This document shows positions 28,276 through 38,019 of a stretch of DNA of 64,000 nucleotides, in pieces (the stretch's first letter is position 1; every line of letters starts with the position of its first letter). A program made the position numbers and the translations under genes. The DNA comes from Streptomyces griseofuscus (GTDB taxonomy: Bacteria; Actinomycetota; Actinomycetes; Streptomycetales; Streptomycetaceae), in assembly GCF_014673495.1 (NCBI RefSeq), contig NZ_CP051006.1, forward strand, positions 2,852,001 through 2,916,000. The letters run 5' to 3'. The notes below the pieces were generated by a model. It worked only from the letters and a program-made list of their open reading frames with translations. It was not told the origin of the DNA and did no database searches.

Positions 28276-28800
28276 TTACGCGGATCGGTCCAGGGCGCGC
28301 AGCGAGCGGTCCGTGATCGAACGGGCGCCGCGGCCGATGGCGATGGTGCCGGACTGGACCAGCTCCTTGATGCCGAACGGCTCCAGCATCTTGAGCATGG
28401 CGGACAGCTTCTCGCCGGACCCGGTGGCCTCGATGGTCACGGCCTCCGGGGAGACGTCCACGGTCTTGGCGCGGAACAGCTGGACGATCTCCACGATCTG
28501 GGAGCGGGTCTCGTTGTCCGCGCGGACCTTCACCAGAACGAGTTCGCGCTGAACGGCCTGATGGGGTTCCAGCTCGACGATCTTCAGGACCTCGACCAGC
28601 TTGTTGAGCTGCTTGGTCACCTGCTCCAGCGGCAGTTCCTCGACACCGACCACGATGGTGATCCGGGAGATGTCGGGGTGCTCGGTGACGCCCACCGCGA
28701 GCGAGTCGATGTTGAAGCCGCGGCGGGAGAACAGGGCGGCGATCCGGGCGAGGATGCCCGGCTTGTTCTCCACCAGGACGGAGAGCGTGTGCTTGGACAT
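28276..28800 (-). CDS. ilvN: Acetolactate synthase small (regulatory) subunit
   Basis: 174 residues. The N-terminal ACT domain reads HTLSVLVENKPGILARIA and FSRRGFNIDSLAVG, with the conserved valine-binding region; a second ACT-like domain follows (LVLVKVRADNETRSQIVEIV, AKTVDVSPEAVTIEATG). It activates IlvB and confers feedback inhibition by valine. It starts 22 bp after the ilvB stop. Confidence 0.96.
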   Translation of the reverse strand: MSKHTLSVLVENKPGILARIAALFSRRGFNIDSLAVGVTEHPDISRITIVVGVEELPLEQVTKQLNKLVEVLKIVELEPHQAVQRELVLVKVRADNETRSQIVEIVQLFRAKTVDVSPEAVTIEATGSGEKLSAMLKMLEPFGIKELVQSGTIAIGRGARSITDRSLRALDRSA

Positions 28801-28822
28801 GGTCTTTTTACGTCTCTCTCGC

Positions 28823-30670
28823 TCAGTCGTCTTCGCTGTCGCCGAAGTCGGGGCGGACGTCCCGGGCGGCCATGATCTCGTCGTTCGAGGTGCCGGCGGC
28901 GACCATCGGCCACACCATGGCGTCCTGGTGGACGATGAAGTCCACGACCACCGGACGGTCGTTGATGGAATTGGCCTCCTCGATGACCTTGTCCAGGTCC
29001 TCGGGGCGCTCGCAGCGCAGTCCCACGCAGCCCATCGCCTCGGCCAGCTTCACGAAGTCCGGCACCCGCGTGCCCCGGGCCTCGGGGTTGACGTCGTCGG
29101 GGCCGCTGTGCAGGACGGTGTTGGAGTAGCGCTGGTTGTAGAACAGAGTCTGCCACTGGCGGACCATCCCGAGCGCGCCGTTGTTGATGACGGCGACCTT
29201 GATGGGGATGTTGTTCAGGGCGCAGGTGGTCAGTTCCTGGTTGGTCATCTGGAAGCAGCCGTCGCCGTCGATCGCCCAGACCGTGCGCTCGGGCCGGCCG
29301 GCCTTGGCGCCCATGGCGGCCGGGACCGAGTAGCCCATGGTTCCGGCGCCGCCGGAGTTCAGCCAGGTGGCGGGCTGCTCGTACTGGATGAAGTGCGCGG
29401 ACCACATCTGGTGCTGGCCGACGCCCGCCGCGAAGATGGTGCCCTCGGGGGCGAGCTGTCCGACGCGCTCGATGACGGCCTGCGGGGACAGCGAGCCGTC
29501 CTCGGGCCGGTCGTAGCCGAGCGGGTAGGTCTCGCGCCAGCGGTTGAGGTCGTGCCACCAGGCGCTGTAGTCGCCCTGGTTGCCCTCGCTGTGCTCCTTC
29601 TGCACGGCCTGGACCAGATCGGCGATGACCTCGCGGGCGTCGCCCACGATCGGCACGTCGGCCTCGCGGTTCTTGCCGATCTCGGCCGGGTCGATGTCGG
29701 CGTGCACGATCTTGGCGTACGGCGCGAAGCTGTCCAGCTTGCCGGTGACGCGGTCGTCGAAGCGGGCACCGAGGGCGACGATCAGGTCGGCCTTCTGAAG
29801 CGCGGTGACGGCGGTGACCGCACCGTGCATGCCCGGCATTCCCACATGCAGGGGGTGGCTGTCGGGGAATGCGCCCAGCGCCATCAGGGTGGTGGTGACG
29901 GGCGCCTGGGTGAGTTCGGCGAGGACCCTCAGCTCGGCGGTGGCCTTGGCCTTCAGGACGCCGCCGCCGACGTAGAGGACCGGCCGCTTGGCGGCGGTGA
30001 TCAGCTTGGCGGCCTCGCGGATCTGCTTGGCGTGCGGCTTGGTCACCGGGCGGTAGCCGGGCAGGTCCATGACCGGCGGCCAGGAGAAGGTGGTCTTCGC
30101 CTGGAGGGCGTCCTTGGCGATGTCGACCAGCACCGGCCCTGGACGTCCGGTGGAGGCGATGTGGAAGGCCTGCGCGATGATCCGCGGGATCTCCTCGGCC
30201 TTGGTCACCAGGAAGTTGTGCTTGGTGATCGGCATGGTGATGCCGACGATGTCCGCCTCCTGGAAGGCGTCCGTGCCGATCGACTTCGAGGACACCTGGC
30301 CGGTGATCGCGACCATCGGCACCGAGTCCATATGGGCGTCGGCGATCGGGGTGACCAGGTTGGTCGCGCCCGGTCCGCTCGTCGCCATGCAGACGCCGAC
30401 CTTGCCGGTGGCCTGTGCGTACCCCTCGGCCGCGTGGCCCGCGCCCTGCTCATGGCGGACCAGGACGTGGCGCACCCGGGCGGAGTCCATCAGCGGGTCG
30501 TACGCCGGCAGGATCGCGCCGCCGGGAATTCCGAATACCGTGTCCGCCCCGACCTCTTCAAGGGAGCGGATGAGGGACTGCGCGCCCGTGACGTGCTCGA
30601 CGGGGGCGGAGTGTCCGCCGGATCGGGGCCGGGGCTGCGGATGATGGGCCCCGGTGGCCTGCTCGGTCAT
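28823..30670 (-). CDS. ilvB: Acetolactate synthase large (catalytic) subunit
   Basis: 615 residues, ThDP enzyme. The catalytic Glu sits in [15 protein letters not shown] and the quinone/FAD region shows [21 protein letters not shown]. The ThDP-Mg motif opens [14 protein letters not shown] and ends [13 protein letters not shown] low-complexity His/Pro N-terminal extension of about 25 residues precedes the domain. It is controlled by the leader peptide and attenuator 100-200 bp upstream (30750-30880). Confidence 0.97.
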   Translation of the reverse strand: MTEQATGAHHPQPRPRSGGHSAPVEHVTGAQSLIRSLEEVGADTVFGIPGGAILPAYDPLMDSARVRHVLVRHEQGAGHAAEGYAQATGKVGVCMATSGPGATNLVTPIADAHMDSVPMVAITGQVSSKSIGTDAFQEADIVGITMPITKHNFLVTKAEEIPRIIAQAFHIASTGRPGPVLVDIAKDALQAKTTFSWPPVMDLPGYRPVTKPHAKQIREAAKLITAAKRPVLYVGGGVLKAKATAELRVLAELTQAPVTTTLMALGAFPDSHPLHVGMPGMHGAVTAVTALQKADLIVALGARFDDRVTGKLDSFAPYAKIVHADIDPAEIGKNREADVPIVGDAREVIADLVQAVQKEHSEGNQGDYSAWWHDLNRWRETYPLGYDRPEDGSLSPQAVIERVGQLAPEGTIFAAGVGQHQMWSAHFIQYEQPATWLNSGGAGTMGYSVPAAMGAKAGRPERTVWAIDGDGCFQMTNQELTTCALNNIPIKVAVINNGALGMVRQWQTLFYNQRYSNTVLHSGPDDVNPEARGTRVPDFVKLAEAMGCVGLRCERPEDLDKVIEEANSINDRPVVVDFIVHQDAMVWPMVAAGTSNDEIMAARDVRPDFGDSEDD

Positions 30671-30749
30671 CGGCTTCTCTTCTCGATGCTGAGGGTTTTT
30701 GCGAGGTTCGGGCGGAGTTCGTCAGTCGGACGAGAGTCACTCGTGCAAC

Positions 30750-30783
30750 AAAAAACCCCTCGTGCCGTGAGGCAAGCGAGGGG
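30750..30783 (-). terminator. ilvB attenuator terminator
   Basis: On the minus strand CCCCTCG...CGAGGGG (7 bp) with an inner GCC/GGC pairing is followed by six T and GTT. It lies between the leader peptide stop (30839) and ilvB, and is the expected end of the attenuated transcript when branched-chain aminoacyl-tRNA is plentiful. Confidence 0.93.
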
Positions 30784-30838
30784 AGCGCGCCGGTGAGGGT
30801 CGCTGGGGATTCCGGATCGCATTCCGGTGGGTCCCAGC

Positions 30839-30880
30839 TCAGCCGACGCGCTGTCCAAGTACGAGAATTCGGGTGCGCAT
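30839..30880 (-). CDS. ilvB leader peptide MRTRILVLGQRVG
   Basis: A 13-codon ORF starts at ATG 30880, has GGGGGGAGGG upstream, and reads Ile-Leu-Val-Leu consecutively at residues 5-8, with another Val at 12. Ribosome stalling at these codons when Ile, Leu or Val is short should favour an antiterminator over the 30750-30783 hairpin. A consensus -35 hexamer TTGACA overlaps the stop codon of the upstream GGDEF gene (about 30912-30917); no convincing -10 was seen. Confidence 0.9.
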   Translation of the reverse strand: MRTRILVLGQRVG

Positions 30881-30913
30881 GGCACTGACCCTCCCCCCGG
30901 GGCGCACCATGTG

Positions 30914-33900
30914 TCAAGTGGGTGGGACGGGCGTCTCAGAATGTGAGCGAAGGGCACTGCTGCCTCCGAAAACAGCGGGTACTCCTCCGGTGTACACCCC
31001 CGCGGCACCCAGCCGCCCCTGTGTTTCCCGCACTCTGCCCGCGAACGCCGGTTCGGCCGGTACAAGGGGCCCGCTCGATGTGCGCGGGCCGGTCCCGGCG
31101 TGGGCTCCGCCCGAGGCGTGCGCCCCGGCCGTCGCGTGCGCTCCCGTTCCGCTGTGCGGCACCGGGCAGGACCCGGCGCCGAGCGCCCGGCGCAGCCGGT
31201 ACTCGTCCAGCGGGCCGGAGAACGCCGCGCCGATGCCATGGGTGCAGCCCATCGCGCGCAGCGCCACCGCCTGCTCGGGCAGGTCCACGCCCTCGGCGAC
31301 GGACTGGAGCCCGAGATCGCCCGAGATCCGCAGCAGCCCGCTGGTGATCTTGTGCAGCCGCGCGGAGTCCACCACGCCCTCGACGAGGCCGCGGTCGAGC
31401 TTGAGGATGTCCACGGGCAGCCGCCGCAGCGCGGCGATCGCCGCATGGCCGCTGCCGAAGCCGTCCAGCGCGATCCGCACCCCGAGCCGGCTCAGCGCGG
31501 TCAGCCGCCGCTCCAGCTCGTCGAGACCGAGCCCCGGATCGGTGTCGGACAGCTCGATGACCAGCGCCCCGGGCGGCAGCCCGTATCTGGTCAGCAGCGC
31601 CTCCACGGACCCGGGCGGCAGCGAGCGGTCCAGCAGCCGCCGGGCGCTCATCCGCACCGCCACCGGCACGACGAGCCCGCTCGCGGCCCGCTCGGCGGCC
31701 CCCGCCACGGCCTCCTGGAGGATCCAGCGGTCCAGCTCGGCCGTCTTGTCGCCGTCCTCGGCCACCCGCAGGAACTCGGCCGGGGTGAACAGCACCCCCT
31801 GCGAGGACCGCCAGCGGGCCTGCGCCGAGACCGCCGTGATCCGGCCGTCCTCCAGGCACACCACGGGCTGATGCAGCAGCGCGAACTCCCCGTCGTGCAG
31901 CGCGGCGCGCAGCCGGGTGGCCAGCTCCGCCTTGCGTACGACGTCCTGCTGCATCTGCGGCTTGTACAGCTCGACCCGGCCCTTTCCGGCCGATTTCGCG
32001 CGGTACATCGCGAGGTCGGCATTGCGCAGCAACTCGCCCGCCCCGAGGCCGGGTTCGGCGAAGGCGACGCCGATGGAGGCGTTGACCCGGACATCGTTGC
32101 CGTCGATCGCGTAGGGCTGGGAGAGGGTCATCCTGAGGCGGTCCGCGAGCTCCAGGATGTTGCGCTCACGAGCGGCACGGTCATGGGTGCCGTCCCCGAC
32201 GATCAGGGCCGCGAACTCGTCGCCGCCGAGCCGGGAGGCGGTGTCGCCCTGGCGGACCGCGTCCTGGAGTCTTCGGGCGGCCTGGACGAGGAGTTCGTCG
32301 CCGGCCTGGTGCCCGATGGTGTCGTTGACGGCCTTGAAGCCGTCGAGGTCGATGAAGAGCACCGCGGTGCCGCGCAGGGCGGCGCCCCGGTCGGTGGCCC
32401 GGCGACCGGACAGGGCCTGCTGGACGCGCCGGGTGAACAGCGCGCGGTTGGGCAGGTCGGTCAGCGGGTCGTGCTCCGCGTTGTGCTGCAACTGCGCCTG
32501 GAGGCGCACGCGTTCGGTGACGTCCCGGCTGTTGAAGATCAGACCGCCGTGGTGGCGGTTGACGGTGGACTCGACATTCAGCCAGCCGCCCCCGCCGCCG
32601 GAGCGGAAGCGGCACTCGATACGGGTGGTGGGCTCCGTCAGCGGGCTGGCCGCGAGGAAGCGGCGCACCTCGTGCACCACGCAGCCCAGGTCCTCGGGGT
32701 GGATCAGGGCGGCCAGCTCGGTGCCCACCAGGTCCTCGGCGGGACGGCCGTAGACCCCGGCGGCGGCCGGGGAGACGTAGCGCAGGATGCCGTTGGGCGC
32801 GGCGATCATGATGACGTCGCTGGAGCCCTGCACCAGGGAGCGGAAGTGGTTCTCCTTCTGGGCCAGTTCCTGGGTGAGGGCGATGTTGTCCAGCAGCATG
32901 ATGCCCTGGCGGATCACGAGCGCGAGCACGACGCAGCCCGCGGTGATCAGCACGACGTGGTCGGGCCTGCGGCCGTTCAGGACGTTGTACAGGATGCCCA
33001 GGGTGCACACCGCGGCGGCGAGATACGGGGTGAGCGCGGCGAGCGAGCCGGTGATCGGGCGGCCGGCCGGGTAGCGGGCGGAGTCGGCACCGGCGTGCGG
33101 AGCCGGGTCGGTACGGTCGGGTGCCGGGAGCGGCCCGTGCTCGGCGCCCGGGAACGCGCTGTCCCCGGTGGCCTGGAGGTGGCTCGGTTCCGGGTCCGGG
33201 TACGCGCCGTGTTCGGAGCCGTCGTACGCGTCGCGTTCGGCCCCCGTGTGCACGTCGTGCCCGGATCCCGCGTCCTGCCCGGAGCCCGGGTCCCGGCTGT
33301 GCTCGGCACTCGGGCCGGGCGCGGACGGGTCGGGCGCGGACGGTGACCGATGGCCGGCGGCGCGCGGCGCGGGCAGGTGCCCGGAGGCCGCGCGGGTGGG
33401 CCCGTCCGGCGCCGGCGCGGTCCCGGGCCGGGGTGTGGCCCAGGGGGCGTAGGCGAGCAGCAGCGAACCGGCGAACCAGCCCGCGTCCAGCAGCTGCCCG
33501 GAGCGGTAACTGCTGTGCAGCAGCGGCGAGGTGAACAGCGCGTCGCACATCACGGTCAGGGCGAGCGCGCCGATCGCGGTGTTCACGGCGGTGCGATTGC
33601 CGGGCGCGCGCCGGAAGTGCAGCGCGAGCACCATGCTGACCAGCGCGATGTCCAGCAGCGGATACGCCAGCGACAGCGCGGTGTGCGCCACGCTCGGCCC
33701 GTCGAACCGGGCCGCCTGGGCGAGCGCGAGGCTCCATGACAGGGTGAGCAGCGAACCGCCGATCAGCCAGGCGTCCAGGCCCAGACAGATCCAGCCGGCC
33801 CGGGTCACCGGACGGCTGGCGAGCACCAGCAGGCCCACGATCGCGGGCGGCGCGAAGCACAGGAAGAACAGATCGGCGTACGACGGGCTGGGCACGGGCC

Positions 33901-34267
33901 GGCCGAGCACGACCTCGTACCAGCCCCAGACGGCGTTGCCCAGGGCCGCCATGGCCGAGGAGAGGCCGAAGAGCAGCCAGGCCGGGCGGTAGCGGATCCG
34001 GAGGCCGCGGGCGTAGAGGAAGCAGGAGACGGCCGCGACACCGGCCGCGGCGCTGAGCCCGAAGTCGCCCATGACCAGCGCGATCTCGTCCGTGCCCCAG
34101 TCGAACGCGGCGCCGACGGCGTACGCCGCGCAGACAAGGGCGAGGACAAGCTGTTCGGAGGCGCGGGTGCGCCCGACGCGGACCCGTCCGCGCGCCGGCG
34201 GGTCCTGGTGCGGGTGCGGCGCGCGCACCTCTGCGTGGACGGTGGTGGTCGGCGTGGGCGCGCTCAC
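30914..34267 (-). CDS. cdgC: Membrane PAS-GGDEF-EAL protein (CdgC-like diguanylate cyclase)
   Basis: 1117 residues from GTG 34267, chosen for GGGAGG five bases upstream; starts at 34453 and 34558 are open. About nine hydrophobic segments come first (LALVCAAYAVGAAF onward), then a 110-residue Pro/Ser/Asp-rich linker, one more membrane segment, and a PAS domain (SDVIMIAAPNGILRYVSPAA). GGDEF is intact (RLGGDEFAAL), with the inhibitory RxxD site as RQGD five residues before it. The EAL domain has lost key residues: EAL is SAQ, the N of NxS is Arg (VRMS), and DDFG is DGFG. So cyclase activity is likely and phosphodiesterase activity unlikely. The symbol is from recalled gene order beside ilvB. Confidence 0.88.
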   Translation of the reverse strand: MSAPTPTTTVHAEVRAPHPHQDPPARGRVRVGRTRASEQLVLALVCAAYAVGAAFDWGTDEIALVMGDFGLSAAAGVAAVSCFLYARGLRIRYRPAWLLFGLSSAMAALGNAVWGWYEVVLGRPVPSPSYADLFFLCFAPPAIVGLLVLASRPVTRAGWICLGLDAWLIGGSLLTLSWSLALAQAARFDGPSVAHTALSLAYPLLDIALVSMVLALHFRRAPGNRTAVNTAIGALALTVMCDALFTSPLLHSSYRSGQLLDAGWFAGSLLLAYAPWATPRPGTAPAPDGPTRAASGHLPAPRAAGHRSPSAPDPSAPGPSAEHSRDPGSGQDAGSGHDVHTGAERDAYDGSEHGAYPDPEPSHLQATGDSAFPGAEHGPLPAPDRTDPAPHAGADSARYPAGRPITGSLAALTPYLAAAVCTLGILYNVLNGRRPDHVVLITAGCVVLALVIRQGIMLLDNIALTQELAQKENHFRSLVQGSSDVIMIAAPNGILRYVSPAAAGVYGRPAEDLVGTELAALIHPEDLGCVVHEVRRFLAASPLTEPTTRIECRFRSGGGGGWLNVESTVNRHHGGLIFNSRDVTERVRLQAQLQHNAEHDPLTDLPNRALFTRRVQQALSGRRATDRGAALRGTAVLFIDLDGFKAVNDTIGHQAGDELLVQAARRLQDAVRQGDTASRLGGDEFAALIVGDGTHDRAARERNILELADRLRMTLSQPYAIDGNDVRVNASIGVAFAEPGLGAGELLRNADLAMYRAKSAGKGRVELYKPQMQQDVVRKAELATRLRAALHDGEFALLHQPVVCLEDGRITAVSAQARWRSSQGVLFTPAEFLRVAEDGDKTAELDRWILQEAVAGAAERAASGLVVPVAVRMSARRLLDRSLPPGSVEALLTRYGLPPGALVIELSDTDPGLGLDELERRLTALSRLGVRIALDGFGSGHAAIAALRRLPVDILKLDRGLVEGVVDSARLHKITSGLLRISGDLGLQSVAEGVDLPEQAVALRAMGCTHGIGAAFSGPLDEYRLRRALGAGSCPVPHSGTGAHATAGAHASGGAHAGTGPRTSSGPLVPAEPAFAGRVRETQGRLGAAGVYTGGVPAVFGGSSALRSHSETPVPPT

Positions 34268-34650
34268 CGGGGCCTCCCGGTGGGTGACGCGCCCGCGTCC
34301 CGCCGCACCCGGCGGACCGGGCGTGCGTGCCTGCGGGGGCCTGCCGGCCGGCGCGGGTGGTGGCTGTGGTGAGCGGTGTGGTGGCCGCGTCTGACCGCGG
34401 CCGTGCACCAGGGCCGCCGTCGGCGGCTCCAACGCGTCGGATCGTTCGTCCATAGGCCGTGCATCGCCCGTCGCCCCCCTCACAAGATCTGAAATGTCAT
34501 CCCCGGCGCCGATGTAGGCGGCGCTGCCCCTGTCGGGACGATACACCAGGTTCGTCACTCAGGGACATAGCTTCTCTACGCTCCGTGACGACCAGCGGCG
34601 ATGCGGGCACGGGCCGCGTCCGAGAGGTCGCGGAGGGTGCCGGAAAGGCC
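34268..34650. other. 383-bp stretch upstream of the PAS-GGDEF-EAL gene
   Basis: This is either the 5' leader and promoter region of the GGDEF gene or, if an earlier start is used, codons for a disordered Pro/Arg-rich N-terminal extension of up to 97 residues. No ribosome binding site supports the earlier starts well. No terminator, repeat or RNA gene was recognised. Confidence 0.5.
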
Positions 34651-35691
34651 CTAACGCCCGTTCGTTCCCGGGGTGTCCGGGCCCTCCGGATCTGTTCCGT
34701 CCTGATCTTCGGGGGCCGTTCCCACCGGCTCCTTCGGATCCTGCCCCGTCGTCAGGATCACGTTCCGCAGCGGCTCGTGGTTCACGAACCGGGTCAACTG
34801 GTCGACCAGCAGCCGCCGGGCGCGCGGCAGGAAGGCCGACGTGGGTCCGCCGACATGCGGGGTGATCAGTGCGCCGGGGGCCTTCCACAGGGGGTGGCCG
34901 GGCGGCAGCGGCTCGGGGTCGGTGACGTCCAGGGCGGCCAGGAGCCGGCCCCGCTCCAGCTCCGCGAGCAGCGCGTTCGTGTCCACGACCGGCCCCCGGG
35001 CGACGTTCACCAGGAGGGCCCCGTCCTTCATCCGGGAGAGGAACTCCGCGTCCACCAGACCGTGGGTGGCGTCCGTGAGAGGGGTGGACAGAATCACGAC
35101 ATCGGCTTCCGGAAGCAGAGAGAGCACATCGGCGATCGGATGCACGAGACCGCGCGCCGTGGTGCGCCGGGAGCGCGCGACGCGTGCCACCCGCGCAAGC
35201 TCGAAGGGCGTGAGCCGGTCCTCGATGGCGGCGCCGATCGAGCCGTAGCCGACGATGAGCACGTTCTTGTCGGCGAGCGCGGGCCGGAACGCGCCCTGCC
35301 AGCGCTCCTGTTGCTGGGCCCGTACGAAGTCCGGGATGCCGCGCAGCGCGGCCAGGGTCAGGGTGAGCGCCAGCTCGGCGGTGCTCGCCTCGTGCACCCC
35401 CCGCGCATTGCACAGCCGTACGCCCGGCACGATGGCCGAAAGCCGCGCCGTGATGTCGTCGACGCCGGCCGTGAGGGTCTGGATCACCCGGACATTGCTC
35501 AACTGCTCCAGCGGGCGCACCTTGACCGGCCAGCGCCGCATGTACGGCACCACGTACATCACACAGCGCGCCGGGTCGCCCGGAAACTCCTGGTCGCCGT
35601 CCTCGCCCCCGTCCCAGAACAGGTACCGGAGGCCTTCGGGCAGCCCCTCGATCTCCTCGGGCGGAAGCGGAAGCCATACGTCTGCGCTCAT
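34651..35691 (-). CDS. D-isomer-specific 2-hydroxyacid dehydrogenase
   Basis: 346 residues. Rossmann core NVLIVGYGSIGAAIEDRL, catalytic Arg in LVNVARGPVVDTNALL, Glu in VTDPEPLPPGHPLW and His in ITPHVGGPTSAF identify the family. The N-terminal substrate domain includes LTAGVDDI. The C-terminal 30 residues (GQDPKEPVGTAPEDQDGTDP...) are an acidic disordered tail, unusual for the family. The exact substrate (glyoxylate, hydroxypyruvate or other) cannot be told. It stands alone on the minus strand and is divergent from the aldo/keto reductase. Confidence 0.9.
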   Translation of the reverse strand: MSADVWLPLPPEEIEGLPEGLRYLFWDGGEDGDQEFPGDPARCVMYVVPYMRRWPVKVRPLEQLSNVRVIQTLTAGVDDITARLSAIVPGVRLCNARGVHEASTAELALTLTLAALRGIPDFVRAQQQERWQGAFRPALADKNVLIVGYGSIGAAIEDRLTPFELARVARVARSRRTTARGLVHPIADVLSLLPEADVVILSTPLTDATHGLVDAEFLSRMKDGALLVNVARGPVVDTNALLAELERGRLLAALDVTDPEPLPPGHPLWKAPGALITPHVGGPTSAFLPRARRLLVDQLTRFVNHEPLRNVILTTGQDPKEPVGTAPEDQDGTDPEGPDTPGTNGR

Positions 35692-35766
35692 GGTCAGGAG
35701 GCTATGCCAGGTACGCGCGGTGCAGAGGTTAGGTTGGGGGTCAGGCTAGGGGAGGTTCCGGAGCAG

Positions 35767-36765
35767 GTGGAGCGCAGGACGATCGGCGCGGGGGCACTCG
35801 CGGTGGGGGCCGTCGGACTCGGGTGCATGCCGATGAGCTGGGCGTACAGCACCTCGCGGCAACGGGGCGACGAGTCGGTGAGATGCGTGCACCGGGCACT
35901 GGACCTGGGGTCGAGCCTGCTGGACACCGCGGACATGTACGGCCCGTTCACCAACGAGCTGCTGCTCGGGCGGGTGCTGAGGGAGCGGCGGTCGGACGCG
36001 TTCGTCTCCACGAAGGTGGGGCTGCTGGTGGGCGAGCAGCACATCGTGGCCAACGGCCGCCCCGGCTATGTGAGACGGGCCTGCGACGCCTCGCTGCGCC
36101 GGCTCCAGACGGATGTGATCGACCTCTACCAGCTGCACCGCCCCGACCCCGAGGTGCCGATCGAGGAGACCTGGGGCGCGATGGCGGAGCTGGTGCGGGC
36201 CGGGAAGGTGCGGTCGCTCGGCCTGTGCGCGCTGGGCGCCCGCGGCGGCCGCCGCTCGGGCACCGGCCTCTACGACGGCACACTGCGCCAGTTGCAGCGG
36301 GTGCAGCAGGTGTTCCCGGTGGCCGCGGTCGAGGCGGAGCTGTCGGTGTGGTCCCCGGAGGCGCTGCGGACGCTGCTGCCGTGGTGCGAGGCGCGAGGGG
36401 TGGGCTTCCTGGCGGCGATGCCGCTGGGCAACGGCTTCCTGACCGGCACGCTCACCCCGGGCGAGGGCTTCGAACCGGACGATGTGCGCGCCCGGCACCC
36501 CCGGTTCACCGCCGAGATGATGGCGGCCAACCAGCCGATCGTGGCCGGTCTGCGCCGGGTCGCCCGGCGGCACGGCCCGCAGGTCACCCCGGCGCAGGTC
36601 GCACTGGCCTGGGTGCTGTCGCGGGGCCGCCATGTGATCGCGCTGCCGGGCACGAAGCGGGAGCGCTGGGCCGCGGAGAACGCGGCGGCGGCCGGACTGC
36701 GGCTGTCCCCGGCGGACCTGGCGGAGATCGCACGGCTGCCGGGGGCGCGGGGGTCGTGGGACTGA
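35767..36765 (+). CDS. Aldo/keto reductase
   Basis: 332 residues from GTG 35767, with GGGGAGG about 11 bases upstream. TIM barrel with the catalytic tetrad Asp and Tyr in LLDTADMYGPFTNE, Lys in FVSTKVGLL and His in LYQLHRPDPEVP. The C-terminal cofactor segment reads IALPGTKRERWAAENAAAAG. It resembles the YghZ/AKR13-like group in EELL-type loops, but the substrate is unknown. The lipoprotein sugar dehydrogenase starts about 50 bp later. Confidence 0.9.
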   Translation: MERRTIGAGALAVGAVGLGCMPMSWAYSTSRQRGDESVRCVHRALDLGSSLLDTADMYGPFTNELLLGRVLRERRSDAFVSTKVGLLVGEQHIVANGRPGYVRRACDASLRRLQTDVIDLYQLHRPDPEVPIEETWGAMAELVRAGKVRSLGLCALGARGGRRSGTGLYDGTLRQLQRVQQVFPVAAVEAELSVWSPEALRTLLPWCEARGVGFLAAMPLGNGFLTGTLTPGEGFEPDDVRARHPRFTAEMMAANQPIVAGLRRVARRHGPQVTPAQVALAWVLSRGRHVIALPGTKRERWAAENAAAAGLRLSPADLAEIARLPGARGSWD

Positions 36766-36817
36766 GGGACCCTTGGGAGGGGAAGATCTGCCGCTGGACC
36801 GCCGCCCCGAAGGGATC

Positions 36818-37981
36818 ATGATCGTGCGACGTCGAGCTGTGCCGACCGTGCTGGCCACGGCCGCCCTCCTGCTGACGGCGGGCTGCTCCTCCGGCTCCTC
36901 GGGAGTGGGTTTTCCCGGCGAACTCCCCCGTACGGCGCCCCCGAGCAGCGCGCCCGGCGCCCCGGTCACGGAGTCGGCGGCCCCCGCCAAGGGCTCGGTA
37001 CGGGTGCTGCGCACGGTGGCCGACGGCCTGAAGTCACCCTGGGGTCTGGCCGTGCTGCCGGGCGGCGATCTGCTGGTCTCCTCCCGCGACGACGGGACGA
37101 TCACCCGTATCGACCCGGACACCGGCCGCAAGACCGAACTGGGCACGGTCTCCGGGGTCTCCCCGGCGGGCGAGGGCGGCCTGCTGGGCATCGCGCTGTC
37201 CCCGCACTACGCCTCGGACCACATGATCTACGCCTACTTCACCTCCGCCTCGGACAACCGCATCGTCCGCATGCTCTACGACGACAAGAAACCGGCCGGT
37301 GAGCAACTGGGCGCCCCCGACACGCTGTTCAAGGGCATCCCCAAGGGTCCCATCCACAACGGCGGCCGGATCGCCTTCGGCCCCGACGGCATGCTGTACG
37401 CCGGCACCGGTGAGAGCGGCCGGCGCGGGCTCGCCCAGGACCGCGCCTCCCTGGGCGGCAAGATCCTCCGGCTGACCCCGGACGGCGAACCCGCCCCCGG
37501 CGACCCCTTCCCCGGCTCCGCCGTCTACTCCCTGGGCCACCGCAACGTCCAGGGCCTCGCCTGGGACGACCGCCAGCGGCTGTTCGCCTCCGAGTTCGGC
37601 CAGGACACCTGGGACGAACTGAACGCCATCAAGCCCGGCGGCAACTACGGCTGGCCCGACGCCGAGGGCCAGTCCACCGACCCGCGCTTCCAGAACCCCG
37701 TCGCCGAGTGGCACACCGACGACGCCTCCCCCAGCGGCATCGCCTACGTCCACGGCGTCATCTGGATGGCCGCCCTCAAGGGCGAGCGCCTGTGGCGCAT
37801 CCCCCTCCACGGCACCCGCGCCGCGGCCGCCCCCCAGTCCTTCCTCACCGGCACCTACGGCCGCCTGCGCACGGTCGCCCCGGCGGGCGACGGCAAGCTG
37901 TGGCTGATCACGAGCAACACGGACGGGCGGGGGCATCCGAAGAAGGGGGACGACAGGATTCTGGAGCTTCAGGTGAGTTAG
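36818..37981 (+). CDS. Secreted lipoprotein PQQ-dependent sugar (glucose/sorbosone) dehydrogenase
   Basis: 387 residues from ATG 36818. A lipobox (LLLTAGCSS) follows the signal peptide, then a 40-residue Ser/Pro spacer. The six-bladed propeller of soluble glucose dehydrogenases follows: SPWGLAVLPGGDLLVSSRD, GEGGLLGIALSPHYASD, the Gly-rich GPIHNGGRIAFGPDGMLYAGTGE, GHRNVQGLAWD, ASEFGQDTWDELN and KPGGNYGWPDAEG. It should oxidise an aldose or sorbosone at the outer membrane face if PQQ is present. The His of HNGGR is the expected catalytic base. Confidence 0.92.
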   Translation: MIVRRRAVPTVLATAALLLTAGCSSGSSGVGFPGELPRTAPPSSAPGAPVTESAAPAKGSVRVLRTVADGLKSPWGLAVLPGGDLLVSSRDDGTITRIDPDTGRKTELGTVSGVSPAGEGGLLGIALSPHYASDHMIYAYFTSASDNRIVRMLYDDKKPAGEQLGAPDTLFKGIPKGPIHNGGRIAFGPDGMLYAGTGESGRRGLAQDRASLGGKILRLTPDGEPAPGDPFPGSAVYSLGHRNVQGLAWDDRQRLFASEFGQDTWDELNAIKPGGNYGWPDAEGQSTDPRFQNPVAEWHTDDASPSGIAYVHGVIWMAALKGERLWRIPLHGTRAAAAPQSFLTGTYGRLRTVAPAGDGKLWLITSNTDGRGHPKKGDDRILELQVS

Positions 37982-38019
37982 CCCCGCCGCCGACTCCCGG
38001 GGGCCACCCCCTCCCCCTC

